Assembly: GCA_015207155.1 (NCBI GenBank)
Contig: JADEXK010000010.1
Coordinates: 37,948 to 101,947, forward strand
Direction: 5' to 3'
DNA length: 64,000 nucleotides
Origin: Nostocales cyanobacterium LEGE 11386
GTDB lineage: Bacteria; Cyanobacteriota; Cyanobacteriia; Cyanobacteriales; Nostocaceae
Part shown: positions 54,088-63,890 of the stretch, piece after piece
Layout of the letters: every line of letters starts with the position of its first letter
Numbering within the stretch: position 1 is the first letter of the stretch
The notes under the pieces: model-generated
The model's input: only the letters and a program-made list of their open reading frames with translations
Databases searched by the model: none
Told to the model about the DNA's origin: nothing
Position numbers and translations under genes: made by a program

Positions 54088-54350
54088 GTAACTTTTGATG
54101 AGTTAGATGGATTGAAGATAGTGATTTCCACCCAGATGATCCAAGGTTTTTGCAAGTATTCTCAAACCTTGATTGTTATAAATTTATAGTATTTCCTAGG
54201 CGATCGCCCAACATCACTTAGAGTGACCGTCGAAAAAGTTTCATATCTCAAATCTGTTTCCCATCTGCTTGATGGTAACCATCTAAGCACAGTTTCGTGT
54301 TGTCTTGAGGTCAGCTTTTTATTCACTAATTACCCAAGTTGAGGTAAAAA

Positions 54351-55727
54351 ATGCGTCAAAATGCTTTAAACAACTTGTCTTTAAAGCCTTGTGCTTTAGA
54401 AGTAGCCAAGCAAACTGCCAATCAGTTAAATGTTACAGAACTAATGCGATCGCTCAGTGAAATCGAACCTAAAAAACGGGTATTAGCTTTTCGGTTATTA
54501 GAAAAAAGTAAAGCGATCACTGTTTTTGAATATTTGAGTCCCAATAAGCAAGCCGACTTGATTCGGGAAATGGAAAATCCCGAAGTCATGACCATTATCG
54601 AAGCCCTTGGTTCGGATGATCGAGTCAAATTATTTGAAGAACTACCTGCAAAAATTGCCAAGCGTTTGATTACCAATCTCAGTCCCCAAGCCCGTGAGTC
54701 CGTCAATTTGCTTTTGGGATATCCAGAAAGAACGGCTGGACGATTGATGAATCTGCGTTATCTAGCCGTGCGCAATCACATCACTGTCGGTGCAGCCTTA
54801 GCTTCGGTGCAGGAATCTAACTTGCAAGATGACGAGTTAGAGATGGTATTTCTCATTGACTCTGAACGCTTTTATCGGGGATTTATTCGCACAGTTCGCT
54901 TGATTAAAGCTAATCCTGATACCCCAATTGAAATGTTGTTAGATGGGGCAAATGTCGCTGTCCGCACCACAGATCCCGAAATGCAAGCAGCACAAATGCT
55001 CAAGGATTTTGATTTGCCAGCATTACCCGTGGTAGATAGCGAAGGGCGACTTTTGGGGGATATTACCTTTGATGATGTTATTGATTTAATTCAAGAAGAA
55101 GCCGCCGAAGCTGCCTTATCCAAAGCTGGTGTCGGTAACTTATTATCCCGTGACAAAGTTTGGAGCGATCGCCTAGTTAGAGGCAACGCCTGGTACTCAA
55201 TACGATTACGAATTCTGTTCTTGATCGTCACCCTAATTGGCGGGATGCTCGTTGGTGGGTTAATTGAACGATTTGAGGAAGTTTTAGAAGCTGTGGTTGC
55301 TGCGGCTGTCTTCATCCCCTTGGTGATGGATATGGGTGGTAACGTAGGTACTCAATCCACGACTATCTTTGCGCGAGGACTAGCTTGGAATCATATTAAT
55401 ATTAATCAAATCATTCCCTATTTGCTGCGAGAAACCCGCATCGGGGCGATTATGGGCGTAATTTTAGGAGTAACTGCTGGGGGGATTGCCTACGTGTGGC
55501 AGGGTGCGCCAAATGGAGTACCACTACTAGGCTTGGCAGTAGGGCTTTCCTTATTTTGTGTAGTCACTTTGGGTGCCTTTTTAGGCGGGTCTCTTCCTTG
55601 GATTATGTTGAAATTAGGCTTTGATCATGGCCCTGGTGCTGACCCCTTCATTACCACAATTAAGGACTTTACGGGTTTGTGGATTTACTTCTCTTTGGTA
55701 GGATTGCTCTTAGGTATTGAAGGCTAA
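54351..55727 (+). CDS. mgtE: Magnesium transporter MgtE
   Basis: A 458-aa Mg2+ channel/transporter. The cytosolic N-terminal domain (about 30-130) has MgtE-type repeats (AFRLLEKSKAITVFEYLSPN, EALGSDDRVKLFEELP); two CBS domains follow at about 145-265 (FDLPALPVVDSEGRLLGDIT). Five membrane helices fill about 285-458, with the conserved GGNVGTQSTTIFARGLA and GADPFITTIKDFTG segments. It is closed by high internal Mg2+ in studied homologues. An MgtC-like gene follows 235 bp downstream on the same strand. Confidence 0.95.
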   Translation: MRQNALNNLSLKPCALEVAKQTANQLNVTELMRSLSEIEPKKRVLAFRLLEKSKAITVFEYLSPNKQADLIREMENPEVMTIIEALGSDDRVKLFEELPAKIAKRLITNLSPQARESVNLLLGYPERTAGRLMNLRYLAVRNHITVGAALASVQESNLQDDELEMVFLIDSERFYRGFIRTVRLIKANPDTPIEMLLDGANVAVRTTDPEMQAAQMLKDFDLPALPVVDSEGRLLGDITFDDVIDLIQEEAAEAALSKAGVGNLLSRDKVWSDRLVRGNAWYSIRLRILFLIVTLIGGMLVGGLIERFEEVLEAVVAAAVFIPLVMDMGGNVGTQSTTIFARGLAWNHININQIIPYLLRETRIGAIMGVILGVTAGGIAYVWQGAPNGVPLLGLAVGLSLFCVVTLGAFLGGSLPWIMLKLGFDHGPGADPFITTIKDFTGLWIYFSLVGLLLGIEG

Positions 55728-55962
55728 ATTCTGCCAAATAAATTTCCCAGTTTCAGGGTGAATGTTGTAATTAATCTTACTTCACTACCCTGCTATTTTG
55801 GCGGATGTAGAACTCACAAGTCTTTGAGAAATCATAATTTGTTTTACCCAAATTACCAACAAATTAAAGATATACAAACAACCGACTTGGGATTGGTGAC
55901 ATAGTATGCGTTAAGTACGTTAAGTAATTGATAGAAGACAATTGAGATCAGGGAGCTAAGGG

Positions 55963-56664
55963 ATGACGTGGCAAGACTTCGCGATTAGATTAGCCATAGC
56001 ATTTGTGCTAGGTTCAGCTATTGGATTAGAACGGCAATGGCGACAACGCCTCGCGGGGCTAAGAACTAACACTTTAGTTTGTGTAGGGGCTTCCCTATTT
56101 GTGATGCTATCAGTACTCACCCCCGGAGATTCTAGCCCCACTCGCTTGGCTGCTCAAGTAGTTTCTGGCATCGGTTTTTTGGGAGGAGGTGTCATTCTCC
56201 GGGAAGGACTGACAGTGCGGGGATTGAATACCGCAGCGAGTCTGTGGTGTGCCGCCGCCGTAGGTTGTTTATCTGGTGCTGGGTTATTTTCCCAAGCATT
56301 TATGGGCGCTCTTGCAGTTCTGACGGCAAATATCCTGTTACGTCCGCTAGGGTACCGAATTAATCAGCAACCCCTCAAGGGTACGGAAGTAGAATTATGT
56401 TACCGTTGCTCTGTGGTTTGTCATGGTAAAGATGAAGCTCACGTCCGCGCTTTATTACTTCAAGCCGTAAGCAGCACTACTGTGATAAAGTTACGTTCTC
56501 TCAACAGCGAAGATTTAGAAGACTCAGACAACGTAGAAGTAGAAGCAGATTTGTTGACACAAGAGCGCAATGATGAATTCTTGGAACAAATGGTGAGCCG
56601 CTTGAGCCTAGAACAAGGAATTACGGCGGTCAGTTGGCGAATTATTGAGCAAGAGTTCGGTTAA
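55963..56664 (+). CDS. MgtC/SapB-family membrane protein
   Basis: A 233-aa membrane protein of the MgtC/SapB family. The signature AFVLGSAIGLERQWRQRLAG, then LRTNTLVCVGASLFVMLSVL and VSGIGFLGGGVILREGLTVR, GLNTAASLWCAAAVGCLSGAG, define four to five helices up to about residue 140; the C-terminal domain (about 150-233) has an ACT-like layout. In pathogens MgtC inhibits the F-type ATP synthase and helps survival at low Mg2+; the cyanobacterial role is not established. Its position after mgtE supports a link with magnesium. Confidence 0.88.
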   Translation: MTWQDFAIRLAIAFVLGSAIGLERQWRQRLAGLRTNTLVCVGASLFVMLSVLTPGDSSPTRLAAQVVSGIGFLGGGVILREGLTVRGLNTAASLWCAAAVGCLSGAGLFSQAFMGALAVLTANILLRPLGYRINQQPLKGTEVELCYRCSVVCHGKDEAHVRALLLQAVSSTTVIKLRSLNSEDLEDSDNVEVEADLLTQERNDEFLEQMVSRLSLEQGITAVSWRIIEQEFG

Positions 56665-56822
56665 ATTGAAACCACCATAAAAAAATAGTCATTACTCTGT
56701 CAAAATCCCACACCATTGGCTCATACCATTTCACGAAAAGCCTAATTATGAATGCATCCCACCTTACCAAGGAAAGTTGCGAAAAAAAGTGAATTGGTAT
56801 CAGATCTTGTCTGTGCTATTCG

Positions 56823-58664
56823 TCACTGAGGTTCCGCTATTGGCTTGTCTAGGATTTCTAACCCAGGGAACACACCGGGCGATGGTGTAGAAGTTGGACG
56901 CGGAAGACGCTGGAAATATTTACTGTATCTTGATGTTGGTGACTGGGTTACTTTTTGTTCAGGTAATTCTGGCTGTGGTTCTGGAAATCGTTCTACTGGC
57001 GGTGCAATAGCTGGAGAAGTAGGTGTTACCTCTGGTTTTGGGGACTCAATAATCTCTGGTAGTGTCGGCGGTAGGCTAGGTGATGGTTCAACATTGGGAC
57101 TAGGGCGACGGTTGAAGAATTTGCCAAATCTCGACTTTTCTGGCTCAGGTGTTACTATTTCTGGTTCTTCACTCGCTTCAGGTGTAGGTGTTACCTCTGG
57201 TTTTGGGGATTCAATAATCTCTGGTAGTGTCGGCGGTAAAGTAGGTGATGGTTCAACACTGGGACTAGGACGACGGTTGGAGAATTTGCCAAATCTCGAC
57301 CTTTCTGGCTCAGGTGTTACTATTTCTGGTTCTTCACTCGCTTCAGGTGTAGGTGTTACCTCTGGTTTTGGGGATTCAATAATCTCTGGTAGTGTCGGCG
57401 GTAAGCTAGGTGATGCTTCAACATTGGGACTAGGGCGACGGTTGAAGAATTTGCCAAATCTTGACTTTTCTGGCTCAGGTGTTACTATTTCTAGTTCTTC
57501 ACTCGCTTCAGGTGTAGGTGTTACTTCTGGTTTTGGGGATTCAATAATCTCTGGTAGTGTCGGCGGTAAGTTAGGTGATGCTTCAACGCTGGGATTTTCT
57601 AATTCTTCAGGTTGTTGTAAATCAGTTTTTGGAATGAGCTGTGGTTCTGGTATTTTTTCCACAGCAGGTGCAGGCGTAGGTTCAATAGCTGGTTTCTTAA
57701 CGTAATTTTGGTCTACAATGCCACGCACCTCATCAGCTTTCAGTTCTCCTCGGACAATTCTGGAAAGGGTGTCTTTGCCCTTGGGTTGGTAATTAATTAA
57801 TCTAGCTGTGGTGCTGAAAGCATTTTTTACAGGATTTCCCTGATTATCGAGAAATTCCAGTTTTACCCAGTTTTTACCAGGTCGGAAACCCTTGAGATAA
57901 ATTGCTTGCCAGCGATCTAAGATGAAGCTTTCGCCATTGATTGTGCAGCGAATGCGCCAATCACTGATTGTGTCGTTGGGATTGTCTTTAACGGCAAGGC
58001 GCAAAGGAGCGTTAGTTAAGTAAAAGTCCAGTAAAATTGGTTCTGCTCCATAGTCGCCTTTAGGACGGCTGTAAGTTAAGAGAGGTAGAGCTGAATCTGG
58101 GTTGTTGTCGTCGGTTGTGGTAAAAACGTGAAATGTTGTCTGGGCATAAGCACCTTCATTTTTAAAGCTTTCGTGCCAGGGACGAGAAGCAAAGACTCGC
58201 AGGGTATGTGTCCCAGGGGATAAGTCTGACAAAACTAGAGGTTGATTTAGGTCGTATACAGCTATATAAGGTTGGTTATCGAGAATTACGTGTAAATGGG
58301 GGCCTAATTCCAGTTGAGCATCTTTGAATATTGGTAAATCCTTTACCTGAAAGCTGACTGAGACTGTGTTCTCTTGGAGAACTGCATTTGTTTGGGGAGT
58401 AACTATCGTCACTTGTGGACGATAAACTTCTAAAGCGGGGCGTAATTCTTGAATCACTTCTGGTGGTGAGACTTCTGAAAATTGTTGAGAAATCTGAGAA
58501 GTCTGTGAACGGTTTTCTCTATAGCTAACAGACGCTTCTTGGCTACCAGCTTTTTCGCTACAACTGGTTAAACTCAAGACCAGCACTAATGTCATCAGCC
58601 ATTTAAAAATAGTAAATCTCAAAGAGAAGATCTGATATAACACCGCTTTCTGCCACGATTTCAT
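56823..58664 (-). CDS. Lipoprotein with tandem 55-aa proline-rich repeats
   Basis: A 613-aa exported protein. The start MKSWQKAVLYQIFSL leads to a hydrophobic segment and a lipobox LVLSLTSCSEK (Cys about 35). Residues about 75-300 are a conserved non-repetitive domain (RPQVTIVTPQTNAVLQENTV, HLHVILDNQPYIAVYDL) of unknown function. The C-terminal part has about 3.5 copies of a 55-aa unit: LPPTLPEIIESPKPEVTPTP, EASEEPEIVTPEPEKSR and FGKFFNRRPSP. The DNA period is 165 bp (about 57030-57595). Likely an envelope-spanning linker. The opposite-strand 286-codon frame is an artefact of the repeats. Confidence 0.7.
   Translation of the reverse strand: MKSWQKAVLYQIFSLRFTIFKWLMTLVLVLSLTSCSEKAGSQEASVSYRENRSQTSQISQQFSEVSPPEVIQELRPALEVYRPQVTIVTPQTNAVLQENTVSVSFQVKDLPIFKDAQLELGPHLHVILDNQPYIAVYDLNQPLVLSDLSPGTHTLRVFASRPWHESFKNEGAYAQTTFHVFTTTDDNNPDSALPLLTYSRPKGDYGAEPILLDFYLTNAPLRLAVKDNPNDTISDWRIRCTINGESFILDRWQAIYLKGFRPGKNWVKLEFLDNQGNPVKNAFSTTARLINYQPKGKDTLSRIVRGELKADEVRGIVDQNYVKKPAIEPTPAPAVEKIPEPQLIPKTDLQQPEELENPSVEASPNLPPTLPEIIESPKPEVTPTPEASEELEIVTPEPEKSRFGKFFNRRPSPNVEASPSLPPTLPEIIESPKPEVTPTPEASEEPEIVTPEPERSRFGKFSNRRPSPSVEPSPTLPPTLPEIIESPKPEVTPTPEASEEPEIVTPEPEKSRFGKFFNRRPSPNVEPSPSLPPTLPEIIESPKPEVTPTSPAIAPPVERFPEPQPELPEQKVTQSPTSRYSKYFQRLPRPTSTPSPGVFPGLEILDKPIAEPQ
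57030..57595 (-). repeat. 165-bp tandem repeats coding for proline-rich units
   Basis: The landmark GGTGTAGGTGTTAC recurs every 165 bp (57016, 57181, 57346, 57511), and the units differ by only a few bases. They code for the 55-aa proline/glutamate units of the lipoprotein. Confidence 0.85.
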
Positions 58665-59191
58665 GCCTTTTACCCTAGTGATAGTCGTCAGTAACAGACA
58701 AGTTATTTTGGCTTAAACTGTCCATCGGACACCATAGCTCAAAAGGTGAAATCTATCCCAGATACCATAATCTTTTCTTTTGCCTTTCTGGAGTAACTGC
58801 AAAATCATTAATAATCTTTACAGTTTTTCCCGTAGCAATTGAAACATGAAAAAAATTTCAGAAATAGCTGTAGCAAAGGCTGTAATGCCAGATATATTGC
58901 ATCAACCTATAAATTTTACGAATTGTTATCCTTTGTAAATTAAATGAAGAAACCCTTGACTTTTTGCTCAAGTGTTTGAAGTTAAAAAGCATATAAGGCA
59001 ATTATTTCAGGGAATTTGAATTATTGTTAAAATGTGTCTAACAATGTACCAGTCAAGACTCTATAATTCAACAGAAACAAACTTCCACATAGAGTCTTCA
59101 ATCACTGCTCCAGGAAATTTCTGTAGTTTGCGACTAAGGTTAACTTTGTGGTATTCATGATTCCTCATTCCTTATCAAGAGAGGAGGTCGA
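58665..59191. promoter_or_regulatory. psaAB upstream region
   Basis: The 527-bp region between the lipoprotein gene and psaA must hold the psaA promoter(s), which in cyanobacteria are strong and light regulated. It is A/T-rich and contains no ORF of note. GAGGAGG lies 6 nt before the psaA ATG. Confidence 0.55.
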
Positions 59192-61450
59192 ATGACGATT
59201 AGTCCTCCGGAGCGAGAGGAAAAAAAGGCAAGAGTCATAGTCGATAAAGATCCGGTTCCTACCTCATTTGAAAAATGGGCAAAGCCGGGGCACTTTGACA
59301 GATCCTTAGCCAGAGGGCCCAAAACCACCACATGGATTTGGAACCTTCATGCACTCGCCCACGATTTTGATACACATACAAGCGATTTAGAAGACATTTC
59401 CCGCAAAATCTTCGCGGCACACTTCGGGCACCTTGCTGTAGTGGCGATTTGGTTAAGCGGGATGTTATTCCACGGCGCTAAGTTCTCGAATTACGAAGCC
59501 TGGTTAAGCGACCCCTTAAATGTGAGTCCTAGTGCTCAAGTCGTTTGGCCCATTGTTGGACAAGACATTTTAAATGGTGATGTCGGTGGTGGCTTCCACG
59601 GTATTCAAATCACCTCTGGCTTGTTCCAAGTTTGGCGTGGCTGGGGTATTACAAGCTCATTCCAGCTTTATGTAACAGCCATTGGTGGCTTGGTACTAGC
59701 AGGCTTGTTCTTGTTCGCTGGTTGGTTCCATTACCACAAGCGCGCTCCCAAACTGGAGTGGTTCCAGAATGTGGAGTCCATGCTGAATCACCACTTGGCA
59801 GTATTGCTAGGTTGTGGCTCCTTGGGATGGGCTGGACACTTGATTCATGTGTCCGCACCAGTCAACAAACTTTTGGATGCGGGTGTGGCTGCTAAAGACA
59901 TACCCCTGCCCCACGAGTTCATTCTGAACAAAGACTTGCTGACCGAGCTGTATCCCAGCTTTGCCAATGGTTTAACACCATTCTTCACCTTGAACTGGGG
60001 TCAGTATGCTGACTTCCTCACCTTCAAGGGCGGTCTAAATCCAGTAACAGGCGGCTTGTGGTTGACAGATATTTCTCATCACCACCTGGCGATCGCAGTC
60101 CTGTTCATCGTTGCTGGTCACATGTACCGTACCAACTGGGGTATCGGTCACAGCATTAAAGAGATCCTGGAAAACCATAAAGGTCCCTTCACTGGTGAAG
60201 GTCACAAGGGTCTCTACGAAAACATGACCACTTCCTGGCACGCTCAGTTGGCAACTAACCTTGCTTTCTTGGGTTCGCTGACGATCATCATTGCTCACCA
60301 CATGTACGCAATGCCACCGTATCCGTACTTGGCAACGGACTACGCTACGCAGTTGTGTATCTTCACCCACCATATGTGGATAGGTGGCTTCCTGATCGTT
60401 GGTGGTGCGGCTCACGCAGCTATCTTCATGGTGCGTGATTACGATCCTGTTGTTAACCAAAACAACGTACTAGATCGGGTGATTCGTCACCGGGATGCTA
60501 TCATCTCTCACCTGAACTGGGTGTGTATTTTCCTAGGCTTCCACAGCTTCGGACTGTACATCCACAACGACACAATGCGTGCCTTGGGACGTCCCCAAGA
60601 CATGTTCTCCGACACAGCAATTCAGTTGCAGCCAGTATTTGCTCAGTGGGTGCAAAACCTGCACACCCTAGCTCCTGGTGGCACTGCTCCCAATGCTTTA
60701 GAACCAGTTAGCTATGCCTTTGGCGGCGGTATTCTGGCTGTAGGCGGCAAAGTAGCAATGATGCCCATTGCTTTGGGTACGGCGGACTTTTTAGTTCACC
60801 ACATCCACGCCTTCACCATTCACGTTACGGTCTTGATTCTGCTCAAAGGTGTGCTGTTCGCCCGCAGTTCTCGTCTGATTCCAGACAAGGCAAACCTAGG
60901 CTTCCGCTTCCCTTGTGACGGGCCAGGTCGTGGCGGTACATGTCAAGTATCTGGTTGGGACCATGTGTTCCTCGGACTGTTCTGGATGTATAACTCCCTG
61001 TCGATTGTAATCTTCCACTTCAGTTGGAAAATGCAATCAGATGTCTGGGGAACAGTAGACGCAGCTGGTAATGTATCTCACATTACTGGTGGTAACTTTG
61101 CCCAAAGTGCTATCACCATCAACGGCTGGTTGCGTGACTTCTTGTGGGCACAAGCTTCACAAGTAATCAACTCCTATGGCAGTGCGCTATCTGCCTATGG
61201 TCTACTCTTCTTAGGCGCTCACTTTGTCTGGGCATTCAGTTTAATGTTCCTATTCAGTGGTCGCGGCTACTGGCAAGAACTCATTGAGTCCATTGTTTGG
61301 GCACATAATAAACTGAAAGTAGCTCCAGCAATTCAGCCTCGCGCTCTGAGCATCATTCAGGGTCGAGCTGTAGGTGTGGCTCACTACCTCTTAGGAGGAA
61401 TTGTCACCACCTGGGCATTCTTCCACGCACACATCCTTTCAGTAGGGTAG
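59192..61450 (+). CDS. psaA: Photosystem I core protein PsaA
   Basis: A 752-aa reaction-centre subunit with 11 membrane helices that binds P700, antenna chlorophylls, phylloquinone and, with PsaB, the FX cluster. The FX-binding motif is [12 protein letters not shown], with the two cysteines. The N-terminus [20 protein letters not shown] and the C-terminal HILSVG are typical, and many His ligands are present ([19 protein letters not shown]). A strong GAGGAGG precedes the ATG. psaB follows 127 bp later. Confidence 0.98.
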   Translation: MTISPPEREEKKARVIVDKDPVPTSFEKWAKPGHFDRSLARGPKTTTWIWNLHALAHDFDTHTSDLEDISRKIFAAHFGHLAVVAIWLSGMLFHGAKFSNYEAWLSDPLNVSPSAQVVWPIVGQDILNGDVGGGFHGIQITSGLFQVWRGWGITSSFQLYVTAIGGLVLAGLFLFAGWFHYHKRAPKLEWFQNVESMLNHHLAVLLGCGSLGWAGHLIHVSAPVNKLLDAGVAAKDIPLPHEFILNKDLLTELYPSFANGLTPFFTLNWGQYADFLTFKGGLNPVTGGLWLTDISHHHLAIAVLFIVAGHMYRTNWGIGHSIKEILENHKGPFTGEGHKGLYENMTTSWHAQLATNLAFLGSLTIIIAHHMYAMPPYPYLATDYATQLCIFTHHMWIGGFLIVGGAAHAAIFMVRDYDPVVNQNNVLDRVIRHRDAIISHLNWVCIFLGFHSFGLYIHNDTMRALGRPQDMFSDTAIQLQPVFAQWVQNLHTLAPGGTAPNALEPVSYAFGGGILAVGGKVAMMPIALGTADFLVHHIHAFTIHVTVLILLKGVLFARSSRLIPDKANLGFRFPCDGPGRGGTCQVSGWDHVFLGLFWMYNSLSIVIFHFSWKMQSDVWGTVDAAGNVSHITGGNFAQSAITINGWLRDFLWAQASQVINSYGSALSAYGLLFLGAHFVWAFSLMFLFSGRGYWQELIESIVWAHNKLKVAPAIQPRALSIIQGRAVGVAHYLLGGIVTTWAFFHAHILSVG

Positions 61451-61462
61451 CAATCAGTAAAG

Positions 61463-61489
61463 GAGTGCTGAGTGTTGAGTGCTGAGTGG
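61463..61489. repeat. STRR heptamer repeat in the psaA-psaB gap
   Basis: AGTGCTG-type heptamers (GAGTGCTGAGTGTTGAGTG and following) lie between the two photosystem I genes, inside the transcribed spacer. Confidence 0.8.
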
Positions 61490-61577
61490 TTAGTAAAAGC
61501 TAAAAACTTAGTACTCAAAACTCAGAACTTCGGAAACTGACACCTGATGGCTAAAGGTCAGAGGATTTATCAAACCT

Positions 61578-63809
61578 ATGGCAACAAAATTTCCCAAATT
61601 TAGCCAGGATCTCGCACAGGACCCGACTACGCGTCGGATATGGTATGCGATCGCCACAGGCAACGACTTTGAAAGCCACGATGGCATGACGGAAGAAAAT
61701 CTTTACCAAAAGATTTTCGCCACTCACTTCGGTCACTTGGCAATCATTTTCTTGTGGGCATCCAGCCTCCTGTTCCACGTGGCCTGGCAAGGTAACTTTG
61801 AACAGTGGATTAAAGATCCCCTGCATGTCCGCCCAATCGCCCATGCGATTTGGGACCCCCACTTTGGTAAACCTGCTATCGAAGCATTTACCCAAGCTGG
61901 TGCTAGCAATCCGGTAAACATTGCTTATTCTGGTGTTTATCACTGGTGGTATACCATCGGTATGCGGACGAACAGCGAACTGTACACCGGTTCCGTGTTC
62001 CTCCTCTTGTTGGCAGCATTATTCTTATTTGCTGGTTGGTTGCACTTGCAACCCAAGTTCCGTCCTAGCCTCACTTGGTTCAAGAGTGCTGAACCCCGTT
62101 TGAACCACCACTTAGCTGGTTTATTCGGTGTTAGCTCTTTGGCTTGGGCTGGTCACTTGATTCACGTTGCGATCCCCGAATCTCGCGGACAGCACGTTGG
62201 TTGGGATAACTTCCTGACTACATTGCCACACCCAGCAGGTTTGACACCCTTCTTTACAGGTAACTGGGGCGTTTACGCTCAGAACCCTGACACTGCCAGC
62301 CATATTTTTGGTACATCTCAAGGTTCAGGTACAGCGATTCTGACATTCTTAGGTGGATTCCATCCTCAGACAGAATCCTTGTGGTTGACCGACATGGCTC
62401 ATCACCACTTGGCGATCGCAGTTATCTTCATTGTTGCTGGTCACATGTACCGGACTAACTTCGGAATTGGTCACAGCATCAAAGAAATGCTCAACTCCAA
62501 ATCTGGTTTAGTACCTGGTAGCAAGAGTGAAGGTCAATTTAACCTGCCTCACCAAGGTCTGTACGAGACCATTAACAACTCACTGCACTTCCAGCTGTCC
62601 TTAGCTTTGGCAGCACTAGGAACCATCACTTCCTTGGTAGCGCAGCACATGTACGCCCTGCCTCCTTACGCATTTATTGCTAAGGACTACACAACACAGG
62701 CAGCGCTGTACACCCACCACCAGTATATTGCTGGCTTCTTGATGGTTGGTGCCTTCGCCCACGCCGCCATCTTCTGGGTACGTGACTACGACCCCGAACA
62801 AAACAAGGGCAACGTACTTGACCGCGTATTGAAGCACAAAGAAGCGATTATCTCTCACCTCAGCTGGGTATCGCTATTCTTAGGTTTCCATACCCTCGGT
62901 TTGTATGTACACAACGACGTAGTTGTTGCTTTCGGTACTCCTGAAAAGCAAATCTTGATTGAGCCTGTGTTCGCACAATTCATTCAAGCTGCTCACGGTA
63001 AAGTACTGTACGGCTTAGATACTCTGTTATCTAACCCCGACAGCATCGCCTACACAGCTTATCCTAACTACGGCAACGTTTGGTTAGGTGGCTGGCTGGA
63101 TGCCATCAACTCTGGCACCAACTCCCTCTTCTTAACAATTGGCCCTGGCGACTTCCTGGTACACCACGCATTCGCTTTGGCTATTCACACCACCACCCTA
63201 GTACTTGTTAAAGGTGCTTTGGATGCTCGTGGTTCTAAGCTGATGCCCGATAAAAAGGACTTCGGCTATGCCTTCCCTTGCGATGGTCCAGGCCGTGGCG
63301 GTACTTGCGACATCTCCGCTTGGGACTCCTTCTACCTCGCTATGTTCTGGATGTTGAACACCATTGGTTGGGTAACCTTCTACTGGCACTGGAAACATCT
63401 AGGTATTTGGCAAGGTAACGTTGCTCAGTTCAACGAAAACTCTACATACCTCATGGGCTGGTTCCGTGATTACCTCTGGGCTAACTCTGCTCAGTTGATT
63501 AACGGATACAACCCCTACGGTGTAAATAACCTGTCTGTTTGGGCTTGGATGTTCCTCTTTGGACACCTAGTTTGGGCAACAGGTTTCATGTTCCTCATCT
63601 CCTGGAGAGGATACTGGCAAGAGTTGATTGAAACCCTTGTTTGGGCACACGAGCGTACACCTCTAGCTAACTTAGTTCGCTGGAAAGATAAGCCCGTTGC
63701 ACTCTCCATTGTTCAAGCTCGTTTGGTAGGTTTAGCTCACTTCACCGTTGGCTATGTTGTGACCTACGCAGCGTTCTTGATTGCCTCCACTGCTGGTAAG
63801 TTCGGTTAA
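61578..63809 (+). CDS. psaB: Photosystem I core protein PsaB
   Basis: A 743-aa partner of Psa[21 protein letters not shown] opens the protein; the FX-binding motif is [12 protein letters not shown] in the loop between helices VIII and IX. Helices and His ligands match the family ([38 protein letters not shown]). The usual length is about 741, so this is normal. ATG at 61578 is clear, though no strong ribosome-binding site is visible. A terminator follows at 63841. Confidence 0.98.
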   Translation: MATKFPKFSQDLAQDPTTRRIWYAIATGNDFESHDGMTEENLYQKIFATHFGHLAIIFLWASSLLFHVAWQGNFEQWIKDPLHVRPIAHAIWDPHFGKPAIEAFTQAGASNPVNIAYSGVYHWWYTIGMRTNSELYTGSVFLLLLAALFLFAGWLHLQPKFRPSLTWFKSAEPRLNHHLAGLFGVSSLAWAGHLIHVAIPESRGQHVGWDNFLTTLPHPAGLTPFFTGNWGVYAQNPDTASHIFGTSQGSGTAILTFLGGFHPQTESLWLTDMAHHHLAIAVIFIVAGHMYRTNFGIGHSIKEMLNSKSGLVPGSKSEGQFNLPHQGLYETINNSLHFQLSLALAALGTITSLVAQHMYALPPYAFIAKDYTTQAALYTHHQYIAGFLMVGAFAHAAIFWVRDYDPEQNKGNVLDRVLKHKEAIISHLSWVSLFLGFHTLGLYVHNDVVVAFGTPEKQILIEPVFAQFIQAAHGKVLYGLDTLLSNPDSIAYTAYPNYGNVWLGGWLDAINSGTNSLFLTIGPGDFLVHHAFALAIHTTTLVLVKGALDARGSKLMPDKKDFGYAFPCDGPGRGGTCDISAWDSFYLAMFWMLNTIGWVTFYWHWKHLGIWQGNVAQFNENSTYLMGWFRDYLWANSAQLINGYNPYGVNNLSVWAWMFLFGHLVWATGFMFLISWRGYWQELIETLVWAHERTPLANLVRWKDKPVALSIVQARLVGLAHFTVGYVVTYAAFLIASTAGKFG

Positions 63810-63840
63810 CTCAACTGCTAGTTTTGTAGGTCAGTAATTA

Positions 63841-63870
63841 AATCCCCTGCCACACGGTGGGGGATTTTTT
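63841..63870 (+). terminator. Rho-independent terminator of psaAB
   Basis: AATCCCC (63841-63847) pairs with GGGGATT (63860-63866), with additional inner pairs CCAC/GTGG, followed by a run of six T. Confidence 0.85.
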
Positions 63871-63890
63871 CAATAGACCTCTTGCATGAA

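Larger units (their letters stand above)
52613..54350. other. Structured, small-ORF-rich region without conventional genes
   Basis: This 1.7-kb stretch between glutaminase and mgtE contains no ORF above 60 codons with a credible start, but has three short frames with good ribosome-binding sites (52999, 53605, 53911) and several strong stem-loops at 52951-52972, 53146-53178, 53248-53281, 53309-53401 and 53461-53480. These are listed separately. Confidence 0.6.

Noticed and set aside
56845..57705. 286-codon Gly/Ser-rich plus-strand ORF
   Set aside because: It is the antisense reading of the 165-bp proline-rich repeats of the lipoprotein; no ribosome-binding site.
59632..59895. Short ORFs inside psaA and psaB on both strands
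   Set aside because: They are out-of-frame or antisense to highly conserved photosystem I genes.
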